From UBA4744 sp963723165 (lineage in GTDB: Bacteria; Actinomycetota; Acidimicrobiia; Spongiisociales; UBA4744): DNA of 64,000 nucleotides. Below the pieces are notes generated by a model. It was not told the DNA's origin. It searched no databases and saw only the letters and a program-made list of their open reading frames with translations. Shown here piece after piece: positions 16,186 through 23,180 of the stretch. Within the stretch, counting starts at the first letter, position 1; every line of letters begins with the position of its first letter. The stretch is taken from the NCBI GenBank assembly GCA_963723165.1, contig CAVRPP010000010.1:1-64000 (forward strand), given 5' to 3'. The translations under genes and the position numbers were made by a program.

Positions 16186-16630
16186 ACCCCAGATCACTAC
16201 GCCGCCTACAACGGAACCGCCCCTATCGAGTACTCATCTGGTGGCAAGACCCGGCACCGGCTCAGCCTGCGAGGCAACCGGAAACTGAACCACGCCATCC
16301 ACATGGCCGCCGTCACCCAGATCCGTTTCGAAACCCCCGGCCGGATCTACTACGACAAGAAACTCGCCGAAGGCAAAACCAAAAAGGAAGCCCTCCGAGC
16401 GTTGAAACGACGCATCTCAAACGCCGTCTACCAACGACTCATCACCGACCAACAAACAACCACAAGCTAGGGCCCGGGGGGCACCCAGGAACGTCTCCAT
16501 AGCTTGCGTGGCCGGCCTCACATCCTGATCACCGGCTCTTCAGCTCAGCCACCCCGGGCCACCCCCAAACCTACACCCCAGCCGGAACACCCGGCCCTAC
16601 CACCGCGCCTAAAAACAACCACTTGACACA
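16186..16630 (+). mobile_element. IS110-family remnant, copy C (right end only)
   Basis: The transposase fragment plus a right non-coding end that begins agggcccggggggcaccc and runs to an AC-rich region with TTGACA, like copy B. The left end and two thirds of the gene are missing. The right junction is near 16630. Confidence 0.75.
16195..16470 (+). pseudogene. C-terminal fragment of an IS110-family transposase
   Basis: The frame reads HYAAYNGTAPIEYSSGG, then RLSLRGNRKLNHAIH, then EGKTKKEALRALKRRISNAVYQRL to a TAG stop. It aligns with the last third of the transposase at 11169-12194 and has no start, so it is a 5'-truncated remnant. The fragment is in one open frame. It follows the serpin gene by 80 bp. 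Confidence 0.85.
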
Positions 16631-16654
16631 AAGAGGCTCGATATGAACGGGTCG

Positions 16655-16915
16655 CTAGGAAGCAGACAATCCTCTGGCGAGATTCCAGTCGACTGTTACC
16701 GAGGCGTAGTCGATGACAGCTTCCGTCCCGCAGGCGAGTCGGCTGGCCCGTTCTGCGAGCCCGATGTCGGCCTGTTCCCCCTTGGTTTGGAAGGCGAAGC
16801 CGATAGGTTCGCTGTCGTCGGGGGCGTCCTCGGGTCTGCCCCATACGATCACGTTGTCGCCTTCGTCCGAGACTGCTGTGACGGTGATTCGGGCGACTGG
16901 CATGTTTGGGAACAT
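16655..16915 (-). CDS. Hypothetical protein (86 aa)
   Basis: A small soluble protein, not recognised. It reads like one beta-rich domain: VARITVTAVSDEG, NVIVWGRPEDAPDD, IGFAFQTKGEQADIG, then VIDYASVTVDW. One Cys (LACGTE). Composition and alternating hydrophobic strands favour a real gene over a chance frame. ATG 16915 and a second ATG four codons later are both possible starts; neither has a strong ribosome binding site. It lies alone between the IS remnant and repeat copy 7. Confidence 0.5.
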   Translation of the reverse strand: MFPNMPVARITVTAVSDEGDNVIVWGRPEDAPDDSEPIGFAFQTKGEQADIGLAERASRLACGTEAVIDYASVTVDWNLARGLSAS

Positions 16916-16954
16916 ACACGGAGGTGAGACAAGCTGGCGTTGCTAGTGCTAGGC

Positions 16955-17012
16955 CGCCCATAGGTGCCGGTATGCGCTCCTTTGAAGAGCGATCGTTGTC
17001 GCAACCGAATTG
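16955..17012 (+). repeat. Island repeat copy 7 (right half)
   Basis: Contains ggtgccggtatgcgctcc, gatcgttgtcgc and gaattggtgatctg with the same spacing as the right half of complete copies. The left half is not recognisable. It lies before the DoxX gene. Confidence 0.5.
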
Positions 17013-17107
17013 GTGATCTGTGCGCCGTCGGTGCAGCCAAGCAAGAACTCACTGCCATTTCCGGGAACCGAGTGCTGCTACTTCGCCAGCATTGATACCG
17101 TTGACGG

Positions 17108-17626
17108 ATGGATCAAACGGCATTCCACGTGATCGACCGGCGGGTAACCCACTGGCTTGCAGAGCACGGACTGACGCTCCTACGCATCAGCATTGGGCTC
17201 ATCTTCATCTGGTTCGGAGTGCTCAAGTTTTGGCCAGGTCTGAGCCCCGCCGACCAGCTCGCCACTGAGACGATTGACCTGCTCTTCTTTGGCCTGATAA
17301 CTGAAAACCTCGCCCGTGTCCTACTGGCAATCCTCGAAACGGCGATCGGGATCGGACTCATCACAGGCAAGTTCATGCGCTTCACCCTGTTGCTGCTGGT
17401 CGGTCAGATGCTCGGTGCCGTGACACCGCTGTTTCTCTTCCCAGAGGTGACCTGGTCACAACTGTTCGTGCCGACACTTGAAGGCCAGTACATCCTCAAG
17501 AACATCGTGGTGGTGTCGGCAGCCCTCACGATCGGGGCAACGGTCCGGGGCGGTGGGCTCATCGACGATCCCGAGGTCCTCGACGCAATGAGCGAGCGGC
17601 CATCCACATCCGGAAATCGGCGCTAG
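17108..17626 (+). CDS. DoxX-like / DUF417-type membrane protein
   Basis: A 172-residue four-span membrane protein. The N-terminal amphipathic part leads into LLRISIGLIFIWFGVLKFWPGLSPAD, a typical DoxX/DUF417 opening, followed by LLAILETAIGIGLITGKF and LLLLVGQMLGAVTPLFLFPEV. The C-terminal tail after ILKNIVVVSAALTIGA is soluble. Members are linked to redox or envelope stress but most have no proven role. It begins ATG at 17108, 95 nt after repeat copy 7, and is followed at once by an inverted repeat. Confidence 0.85.
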   Translation: MDQTAFHVIDRRVTHWLAEHGLTLLRISIGLIFIWFGVLKFWPGLSPADQLATETIDLLFFGLITENLARVLLAILETAIGIGLITGKFMRFTLLLLVGQMLGAVTPLFLFPEVTWSQLFVPTLEGQYILKNIVVVSAALTIGATVRGGGLIDDPEVLDAMSERPSTSGNRR

Positions 17627-17648
17627 CTCTGCCGTTATCTGGCAGAGC
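17626..17648 (+). terminator. Hairpin directly after the DoxX-like gene
   Basis: Perfect 8-bp inverted repeat GCTCTGCC-7 nt-GGCAGAGC starting at the last base of the stop codon. There is no T tract, so it is either a weak terminator or an mRNA-end stabiliser. Confidence 0.45.
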
Positions 17649-17651
17649 GAA

Positions 17652-17680
17652 CGCAGGTAGCGCATAACGACGCCCGCCGA
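17652..17680 (+). repeat. Island repeat copy 8 (partial)
   Basis: Short match caggtagcgcataacgacgcc to the central block of the repeat and to 6110-6125. It stands between the DoxX-like gene and the relaxase remnant. Confidence 0.45.
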
Positions 17681-17767
17681 CACCACCAATCACACGGTTT
17701 GACAGCGCGATATCCGGCAATATCGATCGGATCCCAGATACTGGGTTGCCACTTTCCGTGGTTGTGG

Positions 17768-18120
17768 TCAGCGGCCGGCAGCGAGGTCGAGGCCGGGTGT
17801 TTGCCGTTGGGCTGTATCTTGTTGGGTTTGGCGTTTGGCGATCCAGGCGGCGCGAGCGGCGATGTCACTGCTGGGTGGGGGCGGGCCGAACGGGTCAATG
17901 TCGTCGTTGGTGAGGGTCGGTCCGACATGGTCGATAGCGGCGATCTGCGCCGAGTTGTGGTTGAGCGCGGCGGTGAGGCCATCGAGGGCATCGTGGCGAC
18001 CTTGGTGGGTGAGGTGGGTGCACTGTTCAATCTCGTGTTGGGGGCTGGTGAGGTTAAGGGTTTTGGCTTGCCGTCCGCGGCTCATGGCCACGTAGGCGGC
18101 TGCGGACGCCCTGGATGAGG
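17768..18120 (-). pseudogene. C-terminal remnant of a conjugative relaxase/helicase (TraA/MobF type)
   Basis: The minus-strand frame shows AAYVAMSRGRQAKTLNL, the helicase motif VI signature of TraA-like relaxases (consensus VYVAMSRGR), followed by about 90 further residues with LTHQGRHDALDGL and a Pro-rich stretch. Everything N-terminal, including the relaxase active site and Walker motifs, is missing. The open frame upstream of 18120 is not protein-like. It lies next to the tRNA att site, so the island probably derives from an integrative conjugative element. Confidence 0.65.
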
Positions 18121-18147
18121 CATTCCGTCGGGCTGCTGCGGACTCTG

Positions 18148-18167
18148 TGCGGATTCTCGACGGACTG
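18148..18167. repeat. Imperfect 20-bp direct repeat near the right island end
   Basis: Partner of 145-164 (two mismatches), lying 61 bp from the tRNA-Ile 3' end on the island side. Possible integrase arm site. Confidence 0.4.
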
Positions 18168-18196
18168 CAAGTCGCCGTACTGCGGCCGTGACGCGT

Positions 18197-18222
18197 AAAA
18201 CCCCCCTGCACGCAGGGGGTTT
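18197..18222 (-). terminator. Terminator of tRNA-Ile
   Basis: Perfect stem CCCCCTGC/GCAGGGGG with a 2-nt loop, followed on the minus strand by a short T run (GGTTTTACG). It lies 6 nt after the tRNA 3' end. Confidence 0.7.
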
Positions 18223-18227
18223 GTCGG

Positions 18228-18302
18228 TGGGCCCACCTGGACTTGAACCAGGGGCCTCATCCTTATCAGGGATGCGCTCTAACCAGGCTGAGCTATGGGC
18301 CC
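18228..18302 (-). tRNA. tRNA-Ile (anticodon GAT)
   Basis: The acceptor stem GGGCCCA pairs with TGGGCCC. The anticodon arm is CATCCCTGATAAGGATG with anticodon GAT, and the T arm is CCTGGTTCAAGTCCAGG. CCA is not encoded. Positions 18235-18275 are repeated exactly at 1-41, so this gene is the probable island insertion site and stays functional. A tRNA-Ala follows 1.5 kb away, a pair common near gyrA in actinobacteria. Confidence 0.97.
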
Positions 18303-18355
18303 CACATGGGAGCGTTATGGTAGCAAGCCAGGTCAGACAGGAAAGCCGGTGAGCG

Positions 18356-18988
18356 ATGGACCGCGAAGCTTGGAACAACCGTTATCAGGGACGCGAGTTT
18401 GTCTGGAAGGCAGCACCAAATCAGTTCCTCGTGGCCGAGGTGGGCTCCCTGGCCCGGGGCCGCGCCCTCGACCTTGGCTGTGGTGAGGGTCGGAATGCAG
18501 TCTGGCTGGCCGAGGAGGGCTGGGATGTGACGGCTGTTGATTTTTCGGATGCCGGAATCAGCAAGGGCCGGGAATTGGCATCCCAACGCGGCGTTAGCGT
18601 CACCTGGCTAGTCGAGGACCTAAACCGGTTTGAACCCGCAAGGCTTAGCTTCGACCTTGTGGTCGATTTCTACGTCCATCTTCCGCCCGACCAGCGGAAG
18701 AACCTGCTGAAAAGGGCTGCCGGGGCAGCCGCACCCGGTGGGACGGTGCTGGTGGTCGGACACGATCGCAGCAACCTGGAGGACGGATATGGTGGTCCGC
18801 AAGACCCGGACCTCTTGTTTGCCCGCGAGGAGATCGCCGGCGGGTTGATCGGACTGGAGGTCGTGAAGTCGACCCTGGTCAAACGGTCGGTAGAGACCGA
18901 CGAGGGTCTGTCTGAAGCAATCGATACCCTCGTCATGGCGCAACGACCGCTCGCCCTTGCGGAGACTGTTGGTACGGTACCGGGGTGA
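18356..18988 (+). CDS. Class I SAM-dependent methyltransferase (TehB-like)
   Basis: A 210-residue methyltransferase. SAM-binding motif I is ALDLGCGEGRNAVWLA (residues about 37-52), then VTAVDFSDAGI, and the post-motif SFDLVVDFYVHLPPDQR. The opening DREAWNNRYQGREFVW resembles tellurite-resistance TehB and thiopurine-type methyltransferases. The substrate cannot be assigned. It starts 54 nt beyond the tRNA-Ile gene on the opposite strand and overlaps the next gene by 4 nt (GTGA). Confidence 0.88.
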   Translation: MDREAWNNRYQGREFVWKAAPNQFLVAEVGSLARGRALDLGCGEGRNAVWLAEEGWDVTAVDFSDAGISKGRELASQRGVSVTWLVEDLNRFEPARLSFDLVVDFYVHLPPDQRKNLLKRAAGAAAPGGTVLVVGHDRSNLEDGYGGPQDPDLLFAREEIAGGLIGLEVVKSTLVKRSVETDEGLSEAIDTLVMAQRPLALAETVGTVPG

Positions 18989-19707
18989 GACCACGAGCCA
19001 TCACGCTCGCAATCCTGGCCATCCTGATGTCCTCCTGCGCGGTCACACCCGACGCAGTTCCAACCACGGTCCCGCCTCCCGTCCCCTCCACCACGACTAC
19101 GACGCAGCCGCCGACAACGTCATCAACGACCTCGACGACGATCGTAGAGGTGCCCGACGGCTACGCCCTGGTCGAAATTGAAGCGGAAAACGTCCGGTTG
19201 GCCCTGCCCGGGTCCTGGGTCACCGTCGATCTCACCCGGCAAGGATGGGAAGAGCTGCTGGCCGACGGTTTGGAGGCCTTCCCCGACTCGGCCGGTCTCG
19301 TCGATGAAGAGGGTCAAGCCATCATCAGTCAGGGCGGGTTGCTGCTGGCTTATGATTTCGAGCATCAGGATGGCGATTTCGTCACCAACCTCAATATTCT
19401 CGCGACAGAACGTGGTCCGCTCGACGACCCCGACGTGATCACTCCGGTCCTCCTCCAGCAATTCGAACAGATCGGCGTCGTCGATGCGGCCGTCGAAACG
19501 GTCGAAGTCCCCCTCGGTTCGGCTATCAGAGCCAGCTATGCGCTGCCGCCTGAGACCGGTTTTTCGCATACGACGATTCAGTACTACGTGTTTGCTCCGG
19601 ATTGGGTCTACATCGTCACCTTCAGCACCAAGGACATCGTGGAGCTGGAAATCGTCTTTGAGACAATCATTTCCACCTTCGATGCCATCGAGCAAGAGCT
19701 GCCCTGA
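18985..19707 (+). CDS. Secreted lipoprotein of unknown function
   Basis: A 240-residue lipoprotein with signal MRPRAITLAILAILMSSCAV: the lipobox Cys is at residue 18. A Thr/Pro-rich linker (residues 24-55) follows, then one globular domain with FENVRLALPGSW-like start (ENVRLALPGSW) and repeated strands ending EIVFETIISTFDAI. The domain layout recalls PsbP/Mog1-type or LpqN-like lipoproteins, but I cannot assign a family. Translationally coupled to the methyltransferase. Located outside the membrane. Confidence 0.75.
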   Translation: MRPRAITLAILAILMSSCAVTPDAVPTTVPPPVPSTTTTTQPPTTSSTTSTTIVEVPDGYALVEIEAENVRLALPGSWVTVDLTRQGWEELLADGLEAFPDSAGLVDEEGQAIISQGGLLLAYDFEHQDGDFVTNLNILATERGPLDDPDVITPVLLQQFEQIGVVDAAVETVEVPLGSAIRASYALPPETGFSHTTIQYYVFAPDWVYIVTFSTKDIVELEIVFETIISTFDAIEQELP

Positions 19708-19756
19708 CCGCCGGGCATGAGCGTCCGCCCGGTGGGGGATATGATATGGCTCGCAC

Positions 19757-19832
19757 GGGGATGTAGCTCAGTTGGAAGAGCACCTGCTTTGCAAGCAGGG
19801 GGTCGTCGGTTCAAGTCCGATCATCTCCACCA
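19757..19832 (+). tRNA. tRNA-Ala (anticodon TGC)
   Basis: 76 nt with encoded CCA. The acceptor stem GGGGATG pairs with CATCTCC, the D arm is GCTCAGTTGGAAGAGC, and the anticodon loop TTTGCAA holds TGC. The T arm is CGGTTCAAGTCCG. Confidence 0.97.
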
Positions 19833-19898
19833 TTCCGGGGTGTTGAAGCTGCCCGGGTCCTACCATTGCCTATCGACCGACGCCACAAGGAGCACGGC

Positions 19899-21071
19899 AT
19901 GCGAACCGCAGTCATCATCGACGCCGTCCGGACACCAACGGGGAAGCGCAACGGCAAGTTGAAGGATTGGCACGCCACCGACCTCGCCGCTCATACTCTG
20001 GCCGCTCTTGTCGACCGCAACGGCCTTGATCCCGGATTGATCGACGATGTGATCATGGGTTGTGTCTCCCAAACCGGCGAGCAGGGAGTCAATATCGGGC
20101 GTAATGCCGTCCTGGCGGCGGGTTTTCCAGAAGAAGTTCCCGGGATGACGATCGACCGCCAGTGTGGATCGAGCCAGCAGGCGGCCCATTTCGCCGCGCA
20201 GGGCGTTTTGGCCGGCGTCTATGACGTTGCGATTGCTGCGGGGGTCGAGTCGATGACCAGGGTCCCGATGCTGGTTACGGCCCAGCAAGGCCCCGGGGTG
20301 CCGTTCGGTCCGAAGATGCTGGAGCGCTACGACCATGCGCTGGTGCCGCAGGGCTTGAGTGCAGAGATGGTTGCCGAGAAGTGGAGCATCGGGCGGGAGG
20401 AACTCGATGTTCTGTCGCTCGAGTCCCACCAGCGGGCGGCAAGAGCCACCAAGGAAGGTCGTTTCGAGAGCCAGATCGTGCCCGTTCCGGTCACTGTTGA
20501 CGGTGCCGATGAGACCATGACGATCGATGAAGGTATCCGCTGGGAAACTTCTCTCGAAGGGCTGGCATCACTCAAACCCGCCTTCAAACCAGACGGAGTG
20601 ATAACCGCAGGAAACTCTTCGCAGATCTCCGATGGGTCTGCGGCAGTGTTGATCATGAGCGAGGAGAAGGCCAGGGAACTGGGTTTGCGACCCAAGGCCC
20701 GGTTTGTCAGTTTTGCGCTGGCCGGCGTCGATCCCGTACTGATGCTGACCGGACCGATTCCGGCCACCCACAAGGTTCTCGAACGGGCCGGTTTGTCGAT
20801 CGACGAGATCGATCTCTTTGAAGTCAACGAGGCATTTTCTTCGGTAATCGCTGCCTGGAGGCGCGAGATGCCGGCCGACGACGTCGAACTGTGGGAGCGC
20901 ACCAACGTCAACGGGGGTGCCATCGCCCTTGGGCACCCGCTCGGCTGCAGCGGTGCCAAGCTCCTGACCACGCTGGTCCATGAACTTGAGAGGACCGGAG
21001 GTCGCTACGGCTTGCAGGCCATGTGCGAAGGTGGCGGCATGGCCAACGCCCTGATCATTGAAAGACTCTGA
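19899..21071 (+). CDS. Acetyl-CoA acyltransferase (thiolase)
   Basis: A 390-residue thiolase for beta-oxidation or steroid side-chain breakdown; it cleaves 3-ketoacyl-CoA with CoA. The nucleophilic Cys is in DRQCGSSQQA (about residue 87), the catalytic His in GGAIALGHPLGCSGA, and the second Cys in QAMCEGGG. The N-terminal AVIIDAVRTPTGKRNG is typical of degradative thiolases. ATG 19899 is chosen for its AAGGAG; a TTG at 19866 gives an unlikely extension. It stands alone between tRNA-Ala and a small membrane protein. Confidence 0.94.
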   Translation: MRTAVIIDAVRTPTGKRNGKLKDWHATDLAAHTLAALVDRNGLDPGLIDDVIMGCVSQTGEQGVNIGRNAVLAAGFPEEVPGMTIDRQCGSSQQAAHFAAQGVLAGVYDVAIAAGVESMTRVPMLVTAQQGPGVPFGPKMLERYDHALVPQGLSAEMVAEKWSIGREELDVLSLESHQRAARATKEGRFESQIVPVPVTVDGADETMTIDEGIRWETSLEGLASLKPAFKPDGVITAGNSSQISDGSAAVLIMSEEKARELGLRPKARFVSFALAGVDPVLMLTGPIPATHKVLERAGLSIDEIDLFEVNEAFSSVIAAWRREMPADDVELWERTNVNGGAIALGHPLGCSGAKLLTTLVHELERTGGRYGLQAMCEGGGMANALIIERL

Positions 21072-21102
21072 GCAGACTCCACCATCCGGGTACGCTGCGG
21101 CC

Positions 21103-21348
21103 GTGGGCGACATACTGATCGCAATTGCCATTGGAGTCACGATCCTCTGGGTGACCAGGAGGATCCTCGTCATGCTGGCCACCCCCCCTCCCGAGGTCGA
21201 CCCGGACGAAATCATCGAGGTGGAGCGCCATTACCGGTGCTCGATCTGCGGGACGGAACTCATCGTCACGGCGGCCTCGACGACCGAGACCGACGCCCCC
21301 AAGCATTGCCGCGACGAAATGACCCTCACCTGGCAAGCCGGCAATTGA
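21103..21348 (+). CDS. Small membrane-anchored zinc-ribbon-like protein
   Basis: An 81-residue protein with one N-terminal membrane segment (DILIAIAIGVTILWV) and a soluble C-terminal half. That half has CSICG and a later His-Cys (KHC), which could form a rudimentary zinc site. GTG 21103 is preferred; a frame starting inside the thiolase stop region is longer but has no coding character there. TACGCT just upstream could be a -10 box of a leaderless transcript. No family recognised. Confidence 0.6.
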   Translation: MGDILIAIAIGVTILWVTRRILVMLATPPPEVDPDEIIEVERHYRCSICGTELIVTAASTTETDAPKHCRDEMTLTWQAGN

Positions 21349-21392
21349 TCCACAGCCTGTTGACAGTTTTGGGGAAAACTACACACATGTAA

Positions 21393-21450
21393 TTCCGGTT
21401 CTGGCGTCAGAAACCGATCCATAGAGCAGGAAACTGACGCCAGAACGGAA
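21393..21450. terminator. Long inverted repeat between convergent genes
   Basis: Arms of 17-18 nt (ttccggttctggcgtcag and ctgacgccagaacggaa) lie about 23 nt apart. The core GTTCTGGCGTCAG is matched exactly. It lies between a plus-strand gene and crgA on the minus strand, so it can end transcription from both sides. A small mobile repeat is the alternative. Confidence 0.5.
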
Positions 21451-21460
21451 AGAGAGGGGC

Positions 21461-21712
21461 CTACCTGTAGTTCGTCGTCATCAGGAACCCGACGGCGATT
21501 CCGAGCAGGCCTACCCATAATCCCCAGCCACCGAAGACGTCGGTGATCACATAGTTGAGTACCACCAGCACGACCCCGAGACCCATCAGCCCGAACATCG
21601 TTGCCACGTACCAGATCGGCGACTCGCCCTTGACTTTGGAAGCAGCTGTCTTTGGGGGAGTGGGCCGCCCGGGCCGGTTTTTCTTCTTTTTGCGAACCTT
21701 GGATTTCGGCAT
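21461..21712 (-). CDS. crgA: Cell division protein CrgA
   Basis: An 83-residue septal protein. It begins MPKSKVRKKKKNRPGRP, a strongly basic cytoplasmic tail, then two membrane spans: SPIWYVATMFGLMGLGVVLV and GWGLWVGLLGIAVGFLM, ending TTNYR. This matches CrgA, which links FtsZ, FtsI and other divisome parts and affects septum timing in actinobacteria. The ATG at 21712 is the family start; the frame open upstream is the antisense of trpG. It lies divergent to trpG, as in mycobacteria. Confidence 0.93.
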   Translation of the reverse strand: MPKSKVRKKKKNRPGRPTPPKTAASKVKGESPIWYVATMFGLMGLGVVLVVLNYVITDVFGGWGLWVGLLGIAVGFLMTTNYR

Positions 21713-21775
21713 GGCGGCAAGGGTAGTCAACCCCGAGACGACTGTCAGTCCCACAACGGGTAGTCTCACCGCCTC

Positions 21776-22336
21776 ATGAGAGTCCTTGTTCTCGACAACT
21801 ACGACTCGTTCACTTTCAATCTCGTCCAATACCTGGGCGAACTGGGAGCAGAGCCGCTCGTGGTCCGTAACGATGCGTTGGCGCCCGCCCAGGCGGAATT
21901 GCTCAAACCTGATCGGGTGGTGGTCTCTCCTGGCCCCGGCCGACCGGAGGAGGCAGGCTATTCGATCGACTACATCAAGGTGCTGGGTCGGAACATTCCC
22001 ACCCTGGGCGTCTGTCTCGGCCACCAAGCCGTAGTCGTCGCATACGGGGGAACCGTCGACCGGGCGCCGGAGATTCGGCACGGGAAGACCTCGGAAATCA
22101 CGCATGATGGAAAGGGCGTCTTTGACGGGCTCAGCAACCCGTTCACGGCCACCCGCTACCACTCTCTGGCTGCCTCCATGGTTCCCGATGAGCTGGAAGT
22201 GTGTGCTTGGAGTGAGGAAGGGGTGGTTCAAGGAGTTCGTCATCGGGTGCATCCCGTCGTCGGTGTGCAGTTCCACCCGGAGAGCATCCTCACCCTGGAG
22301 GGAAAGGCCCTCCTGGCCAACTTCCTCACCGGATAG
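21776..22336 (+). CDS. trpG: Anthranilate / aminodeoxychorismate synthase glutaminase subunit
   Basis: A 186-residue class I glutamine amidotransferase that releases ammonia for the TrpE or PabB partner (tryptophan or folate route). Visible: VLVLDNYDSFTFNLVQYL at the start, VVSPGPGRPEEAG, the nucleophile Cys in LGVCLGHQAV and the His-Glu pair in GVQFHPESIL. Being next to crgA and pknB is a conserved actinobacterial order, where the gene is called trpG or pabA. TAGTCT 10 nt upstream of the ATG suggests a leaderless transcript. Confidence 0.93.
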   Translation: MRVLVLDNYDSFTFNLVQYLGELGAEPLVVRNDALAPAQAELLKPDRVVVSPGPGRPEEAGYSIDYIKVLGRNIPTLGVCLGHQAVVVAYGGTVDRAPEIRHGKTSEITHDGKGVFDGLSNPFTATRYHSLAASMVPDELEVCAWSEEGVVQGVRHRVHPVVGVQFHPESILTLEGKALLANFLTG

Positions 22337-23176
22337 TCACGACCGGGGTAACTGGTACACGCCGGAATCTGTCTGTTCAACCAACCCCTCACCGATCAGT
22401 GCTTCGATAGCGACCCCGAGACGTCGAGGGCTCACACGGGATTCTTCACTGAGCCGGCACAGGGTCGCCTTGCCTTCTGCAGCGAGCATTCGGATGACCG
22501 CGCCCCGAGTTTCCCGGCTCGAGCCCCGAAAGGGAGCCTGGGTGGGCGGAGCCACGTAGGTTTCGGGTCCTGCACACCACCCGGCCATAGGACACCGGGA
22601 ACACAGAGGGTTGGCGGGCCGGCAGGTGCCGGCTCCGAGATCCATGACGGCCTGATTCCAATCTGCGGCCCGATCCGGCGGCAGTTCTCGTTGCGCAGCC
22701 TCTACCAGCTCATTGCTGCTGAGAGGCCGCCCGTGCCACCGGTTGAGGACCCGTTTTTGATTCGTGTCCGTGGTGGGTACCTGTTCCCCGAAGGCAAAGC
22801 ATGCAACCGCAGCTGCGGTGTACTCGCCGACCCCGGGCAGGCGCAACAGGCCGGTGATATCAGATGGCCATCCCTCTTCGACGATGAAGCGCGCCGCGTC
22901 CTGGAGCCTGATAGCCCGCCGGTTGTATCCCAGGCCGGACCAGAGGGTGAGGACATCCGCAGGGGGGGCTGCGGCCAGGCCCTCCGGGGTCGGGAAGCGA
23001 GCCATGAAGCGCTCAAAATACGGTACAACGCGGGTGGCCTGCGTCTGTTGGAGCATGATTTCGCTGACGAGAACCGGCCATGGGCGTTGGTCCGCTCGCC
23101 AGGGCAGGTCCCGTCGGTTTCGTTCATACCAGTTGAGGAGGGCGGCGCCCCTTTGTACGTGGTCTGGCGCCGCCAA
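22337..23176 (-). CDS. mutY: A/G-specific adenine glycosylase (MutY-like)
   Basis: A DNA repair glycosylase of about 279 residues that removes adenine opposite 8-oxoguanine. It has the HhH-GPD domain: SEIMLQQTQATRVVPYF, the helix-hairpin-helix LPGVGEYTAAAVACFAFG, catalytic Asp in VPTTDTNQKRVLNR, and the 4Fe-4S cysteines C-x6-C-x2-C-x5-C in CRPANPLCSRCPMAGWC. The usual NUDIX-like C-terminal domain is missing; instead the last 50 residues look like a small winged helix (LCRLSEESRVSPRRLG, ALIGEGLVEQTDSGVY). The best start is a TTG at 23176, 4 nt after pknB. Confidence 0.88.
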   Translation of the reverse strand: MAAPDHVQRGAALLNWYERNRRDLPWRADQRPWPVLVSEIMLQQTQATRVVPYFERFMARFPTPEGLAAAPPADVLTLWSGLGYNRRAIRLQDAARFIVEEGWPSDITGLLRLPGVGEYTAAAVACFAFGEQVPTTDTNQKRVLNRWHGRPLSSNELVEAAQRELPPDRAADWNQAVMDLGAGTCRPANPLCSRCPMAGWCAGPETYVAPPTQAPFRGSSRETRGAVIRMLAAEGKATLCRLSEESRVSPRRLGVAIEALIGEGLVEQTDSGVYQLPRS

Positions 23177-23180
23177 GTCT

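Noticed and set aside
1573..17680. Island repeats as classical integron attC sites
   Set aside because: Spacing between cargo units and internal hairpins fit loosely, but the repeats lack the GTTRRRY/RYYYAAC core pair and no integron integrase is present.
1573..17680. CRISPR array
   Set aside because: Repeats are about 145 nt, diverged, and separated by whole genes; no cas genes are seen.
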